DNA of 52,669 bases from Stenotrophomonas maltophilia (GCF_002205165.1 NZ_NIVS01000051.1:1-52669), one strand, 5' to 3'. Positions 14,476 to 22,284 are shown, counted from the first letter of the stretch. A program made the numbers and translations. The notes: generated by a model not told the origin, from the sequence alone.

Positions 14476-15510
14476 ATGAAGTCCAATGATCTCCGCCGCA
14501 GCCTGCTGGCGCTGTCCCTGGTCGCTGCGATCGCCGGGTGTTCGAAAGAACCCGCCGCCCCTGCCACCGACACCGCGGCGGCACCCGCCGCGCAGACCGC
14601 TGAAGCACTGCCGGAAGGCTGGCAGCGCGTGGTGGGCGTGGACGTGCCCGACATCGAGGGCGCCAGCCAGCAGCTGCCGGCGCAGGTCACCTCCGACGAT
14701 GGCGTGGCCACGACGGTGACCGATACCTCGAAGATCATTGCCGGTGGTGATGACATCATCGCCGTGCTCGAAGCCCTCGGCCTGGACGATCAGGTGTACG
14801 CCGCGCCGCTGCGCTCGGCCACTGAATCCGGCCGCAAGGCCCCCAAACAATTCCTGTTCAACCGCACCACCGGCGTGGAAGGCGTGTTGAGCCTGCAGGG
14901 CACCCTGTTCCTGGGCAACAGCCTGCGCCGTCATTCGGATCTGGCGGCCAAGCTGCGCGGTGCGGGAGAGGCGGCGGTGATCGTCGATGATCTGCAGCCG
15001 GCCGCCGACAAGGTGCGCAAGGTGGCAGCCGCGGTCGGCATGGCCGAGCAGGGTGACGCGCTGGCCACGAAGGTGCAGTCGCAGCTGGACGCCGCCAAGG
15101 CCAGCGGTGCCGCGTTGGCGTGGCATCCGCGCGTGATCCACGTGTCCGCGACCGGTGCCGGCGGCGCGCCGACGGTGGCCGGCTCGGACAGCGCATCGGG
15201 CAAGCTGATCACGCTGGCCGGTGGCATCAACATCGGCGACGAAGCCGGGGTGGCCAACTATTCCGCGCTGAGCAACGAAGGCGTGGTGGCTGCGGCGCCG
15301 GACGTGATCCTGGTGACCGAAAATGATCTGGCGCTGTTCGGTGGCCAGGCCGGCTTGTGGCGCGCCTATCCGACGCTGCGCCAGACGCCGGCCGGTGCGG
15401 CCAATCGCGTCTGGGTGATGCCGGATGTGGAGCTCAAGTCCGCCAGCGTCGCCTCGGGCAGTGGCGCGGTGGCGCTGGCTGCTGCCTTCGCAACGGTGCC
15501 GCGCCCGTGA
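14476..15510 (+). CDS. Haem/siderophore ABC-transporter binding lipoprotein (HmuT-like)
   Basis: The 344-residue protein is a lipoprotein (lipobox IAGC at about residue 22) with a cluster-III periplasmic-binding fold like HmuT and BtuF. Characteristic segments are IIAGGDDIIAVLEALGLDDQVYA, GVEGVLSLQGTLFLGN, a GGINIGDEAG turn and the late DVILVTENDL. It would deliver haem or an iron complex to the FecCD permease encoded next. HmuT-type annotation is usual for this arrangement, but the esterase and FhuA-like receptor of the same block point to a siderophore; the sequence alone does not decide. The gap to the permease gene is 11 bp, so they are one operon. Confidence 0.8.
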   Translation: MKSNDLRRSLLALSLVAAIAGCSKEPAAPATDTAAAPAAQTAEALPEGWQRVVGVDVPDIEGASQQLPAQVTSDDGVATTVTDTSKIIAGGDDIIAVLEALGLDDQVYAAPLRSATESGRKAPKQFLFNRTTGVEGVLSLQGTLFLGNSLRRHSDLAAKLRGAGEAAVIVDDLQPAADKVRKVAAAVGMAEQGDALATKVQSQLDAAKASGAALAWHPRVIHVSATGAGGAPTVAGSDSASGKLITLAGGINIGDEAGVANYSALSNEGVVAAAPDVILVTENDLALFGGQAGLWRAYPTLRQTPAGAANRVWVMPDVELKSASVASGSGAVALAAAFATVPRP

Positions 15511-15521
15511 GGGCGTAAGGC

Positions 15522-16565
15522 ATGGCGGTGTTGAGTCCTGCGCGTCGCCGTGGCGCGACGGTATTGATCTGGGCAGCGGTGGGCTTGCTGATCGCGGTGA
15601 TCGCATCCTTCGCGGTGGGCCCGTTGCGGCTGCCGCCGATGGAGGTGCTGCAGGCGATCGGGGTGAAGCTGGGCTTGGCCGATCCGGCCAGCGTCAGCAC
15701 CCGCGATCTGGCCGTGGTCTGGCAGCTGCGCATTCCGCGTGCTTTGCTGGGTGCGATGGTGGGCGCGGCGCTGGCGATGGCCGGTGCGAGCCTGCAGGGC
15801 CTGTTCGGCAATCCCTTGGCCGACCCCGGCATTGTCGGTGTGACCCAGGGCGCCGCGCTGGGTGCGGTTTCGGCGATCGTGCTGGGTGCGGGCGCCTTCG
15901 GTGCGTGGACGCTGCCGTTGGCGGCGTTTGCCGGTGCAGGCGGTGCGATCACGCTGACCTACCTGTTGGCGCGGCCGGGGCAGGGCAGCGGCACGGCGAC
16001 CCTGCTGCTGGTCGGCATCGCGATCGCCGCGTTCTGCTCGGCGGTGATCGGCTTCCTGACCTATATCGCCAGCGAAAGCGAGCTGCAGTCGCTGGTGTTC
16101 TGGCAGATGGGCTCGCTGGCCCAGGCCGACTGGATGGATGTGATGGCGGTGGCGCCGGTGTTCGTGCTCGGTACGATCGCACTGCTGCGCCTGGCCACAC
16201 CGCTGGACATGCTGGCGCTCGGCGAGCGGCAGGCCCAGCACCTGGGCTTGGATGTGAAGCGCACCCGGCTCAAGCTGATCGCCTTCAGTGCACTGCTGGT
16301 CGGTGCGGCGGTCGCCTTCGCCGGCTCGATCGGCTTCGTGGGGTTGGTCGTGCCGCATGTCGTGCGACTGTTGGTGGGCCCGGGTCATCGCTGGCTGCTG
16401 CCGGTCTCGGCCGTGGCCGGTGCGTTGCTGATCGTGGTTGCCGATACCGCCGCACGCACGCTGGATCCACCGTCGGAGATTCCGCTGGGCCTGTTCTCGG
16501 CCGCGCTGGGCGCGCCGTTCTTCCTGTGGCTGGTGATGCGTCAGCGCCACCGGAGCGGCGCATGA
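15522..16565 (+). CDS. FecCD-family iron/haem ABC permease (HmuU-like)
   Basis: The 347-residue protein is an inner-membrane permease with about ten hydrophobic helices. Signature segments of the FecCD/BtuC family are LRIPRALLGAMVGAALAMAG (near residues 68-87), GNPLADPGIVGVTQGAALG, and the coupling-helix region AFAGSIGFVGLVVPHVVR near residue 265. It takes its substrate from the lipoprotein upstream. Its stop overlaps the ATPase start (ATGA), indicating coupled translation. A weak GTAAGG ribosome-binding site precedes its ATG. Confidence 0.92.
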   Translation: MAVLSPARRRGATVLIWAAVGLLIAVIASFAVGPLRLPPMEVLQAIGVKLGLADPASVSTRDLAVVWQLRIPRALLGAMVGAALAMAGASLQGLFGNPLADPGIVGVTQGAALGAVSAIVLGAGAFGAWTLPLAAFAGAGGAITLTYLLARPGQGSGTATLLLVGIAIAAFCSAVIGFLTYIASESELQSLVFWQMGSLAQADWMDVMAVAPVFVLGTIALLRLATPLDMLALGERQAQHLGLDVKRTRLKLIAFSALLVGAAVAFAGSIGFVGLVVPHVVRLLVGPGHRWLLPVSAVAGALLIVVADTAARTLDPPSEIPLGLFSAALGAPFFLWLVMRQRHRSGA

Positions 16566-17329
16566 GCGCGCTGCTGCAGCTGCAGTCGGTGCAGTTGAGC
16601 CGCGGCGCGCGGCGCATCCTGGATGACATCACGCTGGACTTCCTGCCGGGCTCGGTGACGGCGCTGGTCGGGCCGAACGGCGCCGGAAAGTCGACGCTGT
16701 TGGCCGTGGCCGCCGGTGATCTGGAGGCGGAGCAGGGCAAAGTGCTGTTGCGCGGGCAGGCGCTGGCGGACTGGAAAGCCAAGCCGCTGGCACGCGAGCG
16801 CGCGGTCATGCCGCAGGAGCACGCGGTACGGTTCGCCTTCCGGGTGCACGAAGTGGTCGCGATGGGGCGCCTGCCGCATCCGCCGGATCCGGTCAAGGAC
16901 GCCGCCTGCATCGCCGATGCGCTGGCGCGGGCGGACCTGCATGCCTTGATCGAACGCGAGGTGGAACATCTTTCTGGGGGCGAAGCGGCGCGCACGACAT
17001 TTGCCCGCGTGCTGACCCAGGACACCCCGCTGCTGCTGCTGGACGAGCCCACTGCCGCGTTGGATCTTCGCCATCAGGAGCGCACGCTGCGCGCGGTCCG
17101 CGAGTTGGCCGATGCCGGTGCCTGCGTGATCGTGGTGCTGCATGACCTGAATCTGGCGGCGGCGTATGCCGACCGGATCGTGCTGTTGGAGCAGGGCCGC
17201 GTGGCGGCCGATGGTACGCCGACCGAGGTGCTCACCCGTGAGCATATCGAGCGGGTCTACCAGCAACCGGTGCTGGTGCTGCGTCACCCGCAGCGCGATG
17301 TCCCGCTGGTGGTGGTGACGGATCCCTAG
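16562..17329 (+). CDS. Iron/haem ABC-transporter ATPase (HmuV-like)
   Basis: The 255-residue ATPase shows Walker A GPNGAGKST (residues 38-46), the Q-loop in VMPQEH, the signature LSGGE (137-141), Walker B LLLLDEP (157-163) and the switch histidine in VVLHDLNLAAAYAD. Segment and length fit the HmuV/FecE group. Translation begins at the ATG overlapping the permease stop. A longer reading frame begins far upstream inside the permease gene, but that part is not coding. It energises import together with the two upstream genes. A hairpin region and the convergent TonB receptor gene follow. Confidence 0.93.
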   Translation: MSALLQLQSVQLSRGARRILDDITLDFLPGSVTALVGPNGAGKSTLLAVAAGDLEAEQGKVLLRGQALADWKAKPLARERAVMPQEHAVRFAFRVHEVVAMGRLPHPPDPVKDAACIADALARADLHALIEREVEHLSGGEAARTTFARVLTQDTPLLLLDEPTAALDLRHQERTLRAVRELADAGACVIVVLHDLNLAAAYADRIVLLEQGRVAADGTPTEVLTREHIERVYQQPVLVLRHPQRDVPLVVVTDP

Positions 17330-17420
17330 CGCCGGGTATTTAGCCCGGCGCGTTGAAGGTGTGACGGAAGTTGGCCCATCGGCGACAGGAGCCGGCCCAT
17401 CGGCCGGCCCCGTCGTTTTC
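17329..17420 (+). terminator. Hairpins ending the iron operon
   Basis: GCGCCGGG (17329-17336) pairs with CCCGGCGC (17344-17351). A second stem, GCCGGCC (17391-17397) with GGCCGGC (17402-17408), has a CATC loop and is followed by CCCGTCGTTTTCC. The gap also holds an 11-base direct repeat, GGCCCATCGGC, at 17373 and 17394. The second hairpin is the likelier terminator for the rightward operon before the convergent receptor gene. Confidence 0.5.
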
Positions 17421-17423
17421 CGA

Positions 17424-19631
17424 TTACCAGCCGAACCTGGCGGTCGCCATCACGGTGCGGCCGCTGCCGTAGTAGCACGACGACACGCCGGTGCAGGTGG
17501 ACACGAAACGCTTGTCCGCCAGGTTGCTGGCGTTGAGCGCCAGCTGCACCTGGGTGCCGCCGATCTGGCCCACGTCATAGCGGATCGCTGCGTCGAACAG
17601 GGTGTAGGACGGGATCCGGTAGAGGTTGGCGCTGTCGCCATAGCTCACGCCGTTGTAGCGCGCGCCAGCGGCCAGGCTCAGGCCCTGCAGGGCACCGGCC
17701 TGGAACGTGTAGTCCGCCCAGAACGACGCGCTGTAGTCGGGCACCATCGCCAGTTCCTTGCCTTTGTAGGGCGCCGAACGGGTCATCTCCGAGTCCATCC
17801 GCGAGGCCGCGCCGATCAGGCTGAAGCCCTCGATCGGGGTGATCCGGCCTTCCAGTTCGATGCCGCGCACGCGGCCCTCGTCGCCCTGGATCGAGCAGGT
17901 GGCGGTGCCGGTCGCGCCGCAGTTGCGGTGTGAGGCCACCGGATCATCCACGATCATGTTCTGCTGGCGCAGGTCGTAGACCGACAGCGTCACCAGACCA
18001 TCCACCGACGCGGGCTGGTACTTCAGGCCGGCTTCCCACTGCGAGCCGGTCACCGGTTCAAATGCGGTCTGGGTGAAACTGTCCAACGGCGACTTGGTCG
18101 AGGGCTGGAACGATTCGGCGTAGCTCACATACGGGGTCAGCCCGTTCTCGAACACGTACAGCACGCCCGCGCGCCCGGTGAAGGCCTCGCTCTTGATCAC
18201 GTTGCGCCCGCCCGGCGTGGAGATACCGGTGGCGATGTTGCGGTTGGCGCTGCTGCTGTCGTCCTTGGTCCAGTCGTAGCGGCCACCGAACGTCATTCGC
18301 CAGTTGCCGAGCGCCAGCTGGTCCTGCAGGTACACGCCGCTCTGCCGGTTGATGCCGGCGGTGGGGGTTTCCGTGCTCACCGTCGGGCGGTAGGTCGAAT
18401 AGACCGGATTGAAGATGTCGATCGGGCGCGGGCTGGTCATGGCGCTGCGCACCCCTTCCCAATCCGCACGCTGCCAGTCCCAGCCGAGCAGCACGGTGTG
18501 ATCCACCGCGCCGGTGCTGAAACGCGCCTGCAGGCGCGTATCGAACGTGTCGCCATCGGAGTCACCGGTGCCCATCACGCCGCGACGGTTCTGGGTGCGG
18601 CCATCGGCATTGAGTGCGCCGAAGGTGACTACGCTGCGGAACAGCGAATCGACATGCGTGCGGCGTGCGCTCTGGGTCAGCGTGAGGTGGTCGTTGAACT
18701 GATGCTCGAACATCCAGCCGGCGGTCCACAGCGTGCGGTCAAAGGTGTTCCAGTCCGGCTCACCGATGAAGGTGCTGTTCTTCATGTAGCCCGACGCCGT
18801 CGGATTGAGCGTGCCGGCGGCCGGCAGGAACTGGTAGGTCGAGCCGCCATCGTCCTTCTGGTACATGCCCAGCAGGGTAAGGCGGGTGCGCTCGGCGAGC
18901 TGCCAGGTGTAGCTGGGCGCGAGGAACCAGTGTTCCTGCTCAGTGCGCTTGATCTGGGTCTGGCCGTCACGATAGAGGCCGACCAGGCGGAACAGATGCG
19001 CATCGCCGGCCGTGCCTGCACCCACGTCGAAGGCCGCGCTGAACTGGCCATGGGCATCGACGCCCAGGCGCAGCTGCTTTACCTGATCCGGCATCGGCGT
19101 CTTGCTGACCTGGTTGACCATTCCGCCCGGTGCCACTTGGCCGTACATCACCGCAGACGGACCCTTGAGCACTTCAACGCGCTCCAGGTTCCAGCTGTCG
19201 AACATGCTGCGGTTCCACTGGCTGCCCTGCGGCGCGCGCATGCCATCCAGGGTCACGTTGTTGGACCAGCTGCCGGCATCGAAGCCGCGGATGCGGAAGT
19301 CGTCCACGCGGTTGTCGATGCCCGAGCTTTCCAGGCTGACACCGGCGACATAGCGCATCGCATCGTTGAGGGACTGCACGCCACGGGCATCCAGTTCGGC
19401 GCGCTCGATCACCGATACCGATTGCGAGGTTTCGGCCAGCGCGGTGCTGGTCTTGGTCGCGCCGCTGGTGCTGTTGGCAGCGCGATAGGCGTTGACGCGC
19501 ACGGAATCGAGATCGGTCGCGGTCTGGGCGTGGGCGGCTGGAACAAAGGCGGCGGCCAGGCAGGCCAGGGCGAGCAGGTTGGGGCGCAACCGGCGCGGAT
19601 TCAGGGGCAGCAAGCAGGGCATGGGCAACAA
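17424..19631 (-). CDS. TonB-dependent siderophore receptor (FhuA family)
   Basis: The 735-residue protein has a long signal peptide (cut near AHAQ, residue 36), a plug domain (about 55-170) with SVSVIERAELDARG, FRIRGFD and the conserved VEVLKGPSAVMYG and PGGMVNQVSK segments, and a 22-strand barrel ending in aromatic FGW. The group is the hydroxamate/ferrichrome-type siderophore receptors. Two cysteines near GVSSCYYG and in NCGATGTATC suggest loop disulfides. It imports a ferric siderophore across the outer membrane using TonB. It converges on the ABC-transporter operon, which would take the ligand onward, and its upstream region has a Fur-like dyad over the likely -35. No TonB-box could be fixed. 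Confidence 0.93.
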   Translation of the reverse strand: MLPMPCLLPLNPRRLRPNLLALACLAAAFVPAAHAQTATDLDSVRVNAYRAANSTSGATKTSTALAETSQSVSVIERAELDARGVQSLNDAMRYVAGVSLESSGIDNRVDDFRIRGFDAGSWSNNVTLDGMRAPQGSQWNRSMFDSWNLERVEVLKGPSAVMYGQVAPGGMVNQVSKTPMPDQVKQLRLGVDAHGQFSAAFDVGAGTAGDAHLFRLVGLYRDGQTQIKRTEQEHWFLAPSYTWQLAERTRLTLLGMYQKDDGGSTYQFLPAAGTLNPTASGYMKNSTFIGEPDWNTFDRTLWTAGWMFEHQFNDHLTLTQSARRTHVDSLFRSVVTFGALNADGRTQNRRGVMGTGDSDGDTFDTRLQARFSTGAVDHTVLLGWDWQRADWEGVRSAMTSPRPIDIFNPVYSTYRPTVSTETPTAGINRQSGVYLQDQLALGNWRMTFGGRYDWTKDDSSSANRNIATGISTPGGRNVIKSEAFTGRAGVLYVFENGLTPYVSYAESFQPSTKSPLDSFTQTAFEPVTGSQWEAGLKYQPASVDGLVTLSVYDLRQQNMIVDDPVASHRNCGATGTATCSIQGDEGRVRGIELEGRITPIEGFSLIGAASRMDSEMTRSAPYKGKELAMVPDYSASFWADYTFQAGALQGLSLAAGARYNGVSYGDSANLYRIPSYTLFDAAIRYDVGQIGGTQVQLALNASNLADKRFVSTCTGVSSCYYGSGRTVMATARFGW

Positions 19632-19739
19632 CTCGACAACGCGGAGGAAGGGGCGCGGGCGCTGGCTCGACTGCCGTGGTCGGGCAGGACCAGTCTGGCG
19701 GGCGTCTCCAAAGGCGACGCATAGGGCGCCATTTTAAGG

Positions 19740-19774
19740 ATTATGGCCACATACGCAATTGCGACACATTCGCA
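19740..19774 (-). promoter_or_regulatory. Promoter and Fur-like dyad of the TonB receptor gene
   Basis: On the minus strand CATAAT (19745-19740) can serve as -10. A dyad, read on the plus strand as TGCGACACATTCGCA (19760-19774), lies over the expected -35. Its arms TGCGA and TCGCA are symmetric; it matches the 7-1-7 Fur pattern only at 8 of 14 positions, so the Fur call is tentative, resting partly on the neighbouring iron genes. Confidence 0.4.
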
Positions 19775-19865
19775 TATTCGACGGATGGGTAGGTGGCTTT
19801 GTGTCGTTCATGGGGCTATGGCACCCCGGCGGCCTTCATTGTTGCATCCATGCATTCAATCAACC

Positions 19866-19894
19866 CTTGTGGCCAACCATCAGAGGTCTACAAT
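19866..19894 (+). promoter_or_regulatory. Promoter of the fusA2 leader transcript
   Basis: TTGTGG (19866-19871) and TACAAT (19888-19893 approx.) are spaced 16 bp apart. The -10 matches the consensus at five of six positions. Transcription would begin near 19900, about 20 bases before the leader peptide ATG at 19920, as in classical attenuators. Confidence 0.5.
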
Positions 19895-19919
19895 GCCAGC
19901 TACAGCCCAGGTGACCCTC

Positions 19920-20009
19920 ATGACTTCGATGCCGCTTCTGACGTTTTTTACCCTGACCCGCGTTTACGCGGCACGGGCGCGTCTGCCAATCGGAGTGCGA
20001 GGCTGCTGA
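19920..20009 (+). CDS. Leader peptide of fusA2 (29 codons)
   Basis: A short ORF starts at ATG 19920, with AGGTGA seven to eight bases before it, and ends at TGA 20007-20009. The peptide has a hydrophobic front (PLLTFFTL) and an arginine-rich rear ending GVRGC. Another ATG at 19893 lies within the predicted promoter and is less likely. Codons for the RARLP stretch contain one strand of an antiterminator, and the stop codon is the first base triplet of a seven-pair hairpin (20007-20013 with 20018-20024). Placement between a promoter and an intrinsic terminator makes a regulatory leader peptide likely; translation is not proven. Confidence 0.55.
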   Translation: MTSMPLLTFFTLTRVYAARARLPIGVRGC

Positions 20010-20066
20010 CCGGAACACCGGTCACCCTGGACCCCAAGCAGAGCGCCCACCGGGCGCTCTTTTCGT
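19958..20066 (+). promoter_or_regulatory. Transcription attenuator with competing RNA structures
   Basis: Terminator: AGAGCGCCC (20040-20048) pairs with GGGCGCTCT (20052-20060), loop ACC, then TTTCGTTT. Antiterminator: GCAGAGCGCCC (20038-20048) is also the complement of GGGCGCgTCTGC (19975-19986) apart from one bulged G, giving 11 pairs against the terminator's 9. The two are mutually exclusive. Further hairpins are CCGCG/CGCGG (19958-19971) and TGACCGG/CCGGTCA (20007-20024). A ribosome close behind RNA polymerase would cover 19975-19986 and favour termination; slow or stalled translation early in the leader would free it and favour read-through into fusA2. Confidence 0.6.
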
Positions 20067-20102
20067 TTCCACGCTACAGAACTCGATGAAGGAGAACGTG
20101 CC

Positions 20103-20147
20103 ATGCACCAGATCGCCGAGCCCCAAACCTGGCCGCACGCCCGTTAG
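20103..20147 (+). CDS. Second short upstream ORF before fusA2 (14 codons)
   Basis: ATG at 20103 is preceded at eight bases by a perfect AAGGAG (20089-20094), the best ribosome-binding site in the leader. It encodes MHQIAEPQTWPHAR and stops at TAG 20145-20147. It lies beyond the terminator, so it is made only on read-through. Its last codons form the 5' arm of a strong hairpin (20132-20165) and its stop is in the loop, so a ribosome translating it would open the hairpin and could hand over to fusA2. It is not in frame with fusA2. Confidence 0.45.
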   Translation: MHQIAEPQTWPHAR

Positions 20148-20165
20148 CCAACGGCGGCGTGCGGC
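20132..20165 (+). promoter_or_regulatory. Hairpin between the second short ORF and fusA2
   Basis: GCCGCACGCC (20132-20141) and GGCGTGCGGC (20156-20165) form ten G/C-rich pairs; inside, CGTT (20142-20145) can pair with AACG (20050 bases on, 20150-20153). The structure ends 29 bases before the fusA2 ATG and would hinder ribosomes entering fusA2 unless opened. No U-tract follows, so it is not a terminator. Confidence 0.5.
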
Positions 20166-20194
20166 TCGTCGATGTTGGCAGCGAGACCCATCCC

Positions 20195-22237
20195 ATGAAC
20201 ACCCATACCCAGACCCTTTCCCTCCGGCGCAACCTCGGCATCATTGCCCACATCGACGCCGGCAAGACCACGCTGACCGAGCGCCTGTTGTGGAAAACCG
20301 GCGAGATCCATCGCGTCGGTGAAGTTCACGACGGCGCGGCGACCACCGACTTCTCGGCGATTGAGCGTGAGCGCGGCATCACCATCGGTGCGGCCGCCGT
20401 GCAGGCGCATTGGGCGCCGCGCGACGAGCCCCTCCATCACCTCACCCTGATCGACACCCCGGGCCATATCGATTTCGCAATCGAAGTGGAGCGCTCCCTG
20501 CGCGTGCTGGATGGTGCGGTAGCGGTGTTCTCCGCAGTGGACGGCGTGCAGCCCCAGTCCGAATCGGTCTGGCGCCAGGCGCGTCGCCACGGGGTGCCAC
20601 TGATCGCCTTCGTCAACAAAATGGACCGCACCGGTGCGTCCTTCGAACGCGTGCTCACGCAACTGCGCGAGAAGCTGCGCGCCACCCCGTGGGCGCTGGG
20701 CGTGCCGATCGGCATCGAAAGCCAGTTCAACGGCTGGGTGGACCTGGTCGACCGCAGCACCGTGCAGTGGGACGACAAGGGCACCGCGTTGCGCCATGCC
20801 TGGACGACCGACGAGGCTGCCCAGTGGCTGCCGCAGCGTGAGGCCCTGATCGAAGCTGTGGCAGATGCCGACGACGTGCTGGCGCAGGCGTGGCTGGAAG
20901 GCGAGGCGATCGACAACGCGCAGCTGCGCGCGGCGATCCGTCGCGGCACGTTGGCAGGTGCCGGCGTGCCGGTGCTGGCCGGTTCGGCGTTCAAGAGCAA
21001 GGGCGTGGAAACCCTGCTGGATGCCGTCGTCGATTATCTGCCCTCGCCATCGGATCGGCCGGCGGTGGTCGCCACCGAAAAGGGCAACGACGTGCTGTTG
21101 CCGCCGGATCCGGACGGCCCGCTTGCGGCGCTGCTGTTCAAGATCACGCACCAGAACCACGGTGCGCTGAGCTTCGTGCGGGTGTACTCGGGCACGCTGA
21201 AGGTGGGCGATGCGCTGGCCAGTTCGCAGCATGCGCAGGGACGACGCGTCAGCCGGCTGGTGCGGGTGCAGGCCGACCAGACCCACGACATCAAGCAGGC
21301 CGTGGCCGGTGACATCGTCGCGGTGCTGGGCTGGAAGGATGCGGTCAGCGGTGAAACGCTGAGTGCGCCCTCGCGCCCGCTGCTGCTCGATACGATTCAG
21401 GCACAGCATGCGGTGCTCGCATGGCGGTTGACCGCGGAAAAGGCGTCCGACCTGATCCGCATCAGCCAAGGTCTGGCCAGCCTGGCGCAGGAAGATCCGT
21501 CGTTCCGTGTCGAGACCGATGCGGACAGCGGTGAAACCCTGATCTGGGGCATGGGCGAGCTGCATCTGGAGGTGATGGTCGAGCGCCTGCGCACGGAGTG
21601 GGGCGTCAACATCCGCACCGGCGAGCCGCGCGTGGCCTATCAGGAAACGCCCAAGCGCGCCGTGCAGCGGGTGGAAGGCAAGGTCGCCAAGCAGACCGGC
21701 GGCCAGGGCCAGTTTGCCCAGGTGCTGATCGATGTGGCGCCGCGCGAGGATGGCGAGGTGACCTTCATCGACCGCACCGTGGGCGGTGCGATCCCGCGCG
21801 GGTTCGTCAATGCGGTGGAGAAGGGCGTTCGTGCCGCGCTGGGCGAAGGTCCGCTGGGGCATCCGGTGGTCGGTATCGAGGTGACGCTGGTCGACGGACA
21901 GACCCACGTCAAGGACTCCTCGGACATGGCCTTCCATCGCGCCGGCAGTGAAGCGGTGAAAGCGGCGCTGGCCCAGGCGGGCACGCAGCTGCTGGAGCCG
22001 GTGATGGAGATCGCCATCCACGCCCCGTCGGGCAACGTCGGCGATGTGGTCGGCGACCTCAACCGCCGCAGTGGGCGGGTGGCCTCGATCGAGGACCAGG
22101 ACGGGCAGGCCGAAGTGCTGGGCTATGCACCGCTGGCCCGGCTGGGGGGCTACACCACCTCGTTGCGCTCGCTGACCCAGGGGCGCGCGTCCAGTGACAT
22201 GCGCTTGAATGGGTATGAGGCGGCGCAGACGGCCTGA
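20195..22237 (+). CDS. fusA2: Elongation factor G paralogue (EF-G2-like GTPase)
   Basis: The 680-residue protein has the EF-G domain order. G1 AHIDAGKT is at residues 18-25, G2 ERERGITI at 57-64 (the usual EF-G context is altered here to TDFSAIERERG), G3 DTPGH with the catalytic histidine H91, and G4 NKMD at 141-144; domain IV and the C-terminal V follow (GGQGQFAQVLID, KDSSDMAFHRAGSEA). It should bind the ribosome and drive or modulate translocation. Strain-essential EF-G is normally encoded with the str ribosomal genes, which are absent here, so this is the secondary copy. The ATG at 20195 is chosen; a GTG at 20159 is an alternative. Its leader suggests expression in response to translation status. 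Confidence 0.9.
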   Translation: MNTHTQTLSLRRNLGIIAHIDAGKTTLTERLLWKTGEIHRVGEVHDGAATTDFSAIERERGITIGAAAVQAHWAPRDEPLHHLTLIDTPGHIDFAIEVERSLRVLDGAVAVFSAVDGVQPQSESVWRQARRHGVPLIAFVNKMDRTGASFERVLTQLREKLRATPWALGVPIGIESQFNGWVDLVDRSTVQWDDKGTALRHAWTTDEAAQWLPQREALIEAVADADDVLAQAWLEGEAIDNAQLRAAIRRGTLAGAGVPVLAGSAFKSKGVETLLDAVVDYLPSPSDRPAVVATEKGNDVLLPPDPDGPLAALLFKITHQNHGALSFVRVYSGTLKVGDALASSQHAQGRRVSRLVRVQADQTHDIKQAVAGDIVAVLGWKDAVSGETLSAPSRPLLLDTIQAQHAVLAWRLTAEKASDLIRISQGLASLAQEDPSFRVETDADSGETLIWGMGELHLEVMVERLRTEWGVNIRTGEPRVAYQETPKRAVQRVEGKVAKQTGGQGQFAQVLIDVAPREDGEVTFIDRTVGGAIPRGFVNAVEKGVRAALGEGPLGHPVVGIEVTLVDGQTHVKDSSDMAFHRAGSEAVKAALAQAGTQLLEPVMEIAIHAPSGNVGDVVGDLNRRSGRVASIEDQDGQAEVLGYAPLARLGGYTTSLRSLTQGRASSDMRLNGYEAAQTA

Positions 22238-22257
22238 GTGGTTGAGCGACATGGGAG

Positions 22258-22284
22258 GGGAGCCGGGCAACCGGCTCCCTTTTT
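22258..22284 (+). terminator. Intrinsic terminator of fusA2
   Basis: GGGAGCCGG (22258-22266) pairs perfectly with CCGGCTCCC (22271-22279) around a GCAA tetraloop and is followed by TTTTT. It lies 20 bases after the fusA2 stop. Confidence 0.92.

Noticed and set aside
12910..15606. An 898-codon leftward frame antisense to the propeller and binding-protein genes
   Set aside because: GC-rich DNA leaves such antisense frames open by chance; the translation is His/Arg/Gly-rich with no domain and has no promoter.
15425..16561. A long rightward frame that runs through the permease gene and joins the ATPase frame
   Set aside because: Its first 379 codons are arginine/glycine/alanine-rich with no family features, while the overlapping permease frame has clear FecCD motifs; the ATPase starts at the ATG 16562.
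17373..17404. An 11-base direct repeat read as an attachment site or mobile-element footprint
   Set aside because: It lies within overlapping GC-rich hairpins between convergent genes, and no mobile genes are present.
19793..20089. A 98-codon frame in the fusA2 leader
   Set aside because: It runs across the terminator and hairpins in another frame, has no ribosome-binding site and no protein-like features.
20144..22270. A 708-codon leftward frame antisense to fusA2
   Set aside because: Shadow frame with no recognisable domain; the rightward frame is EF-G-like throughout.
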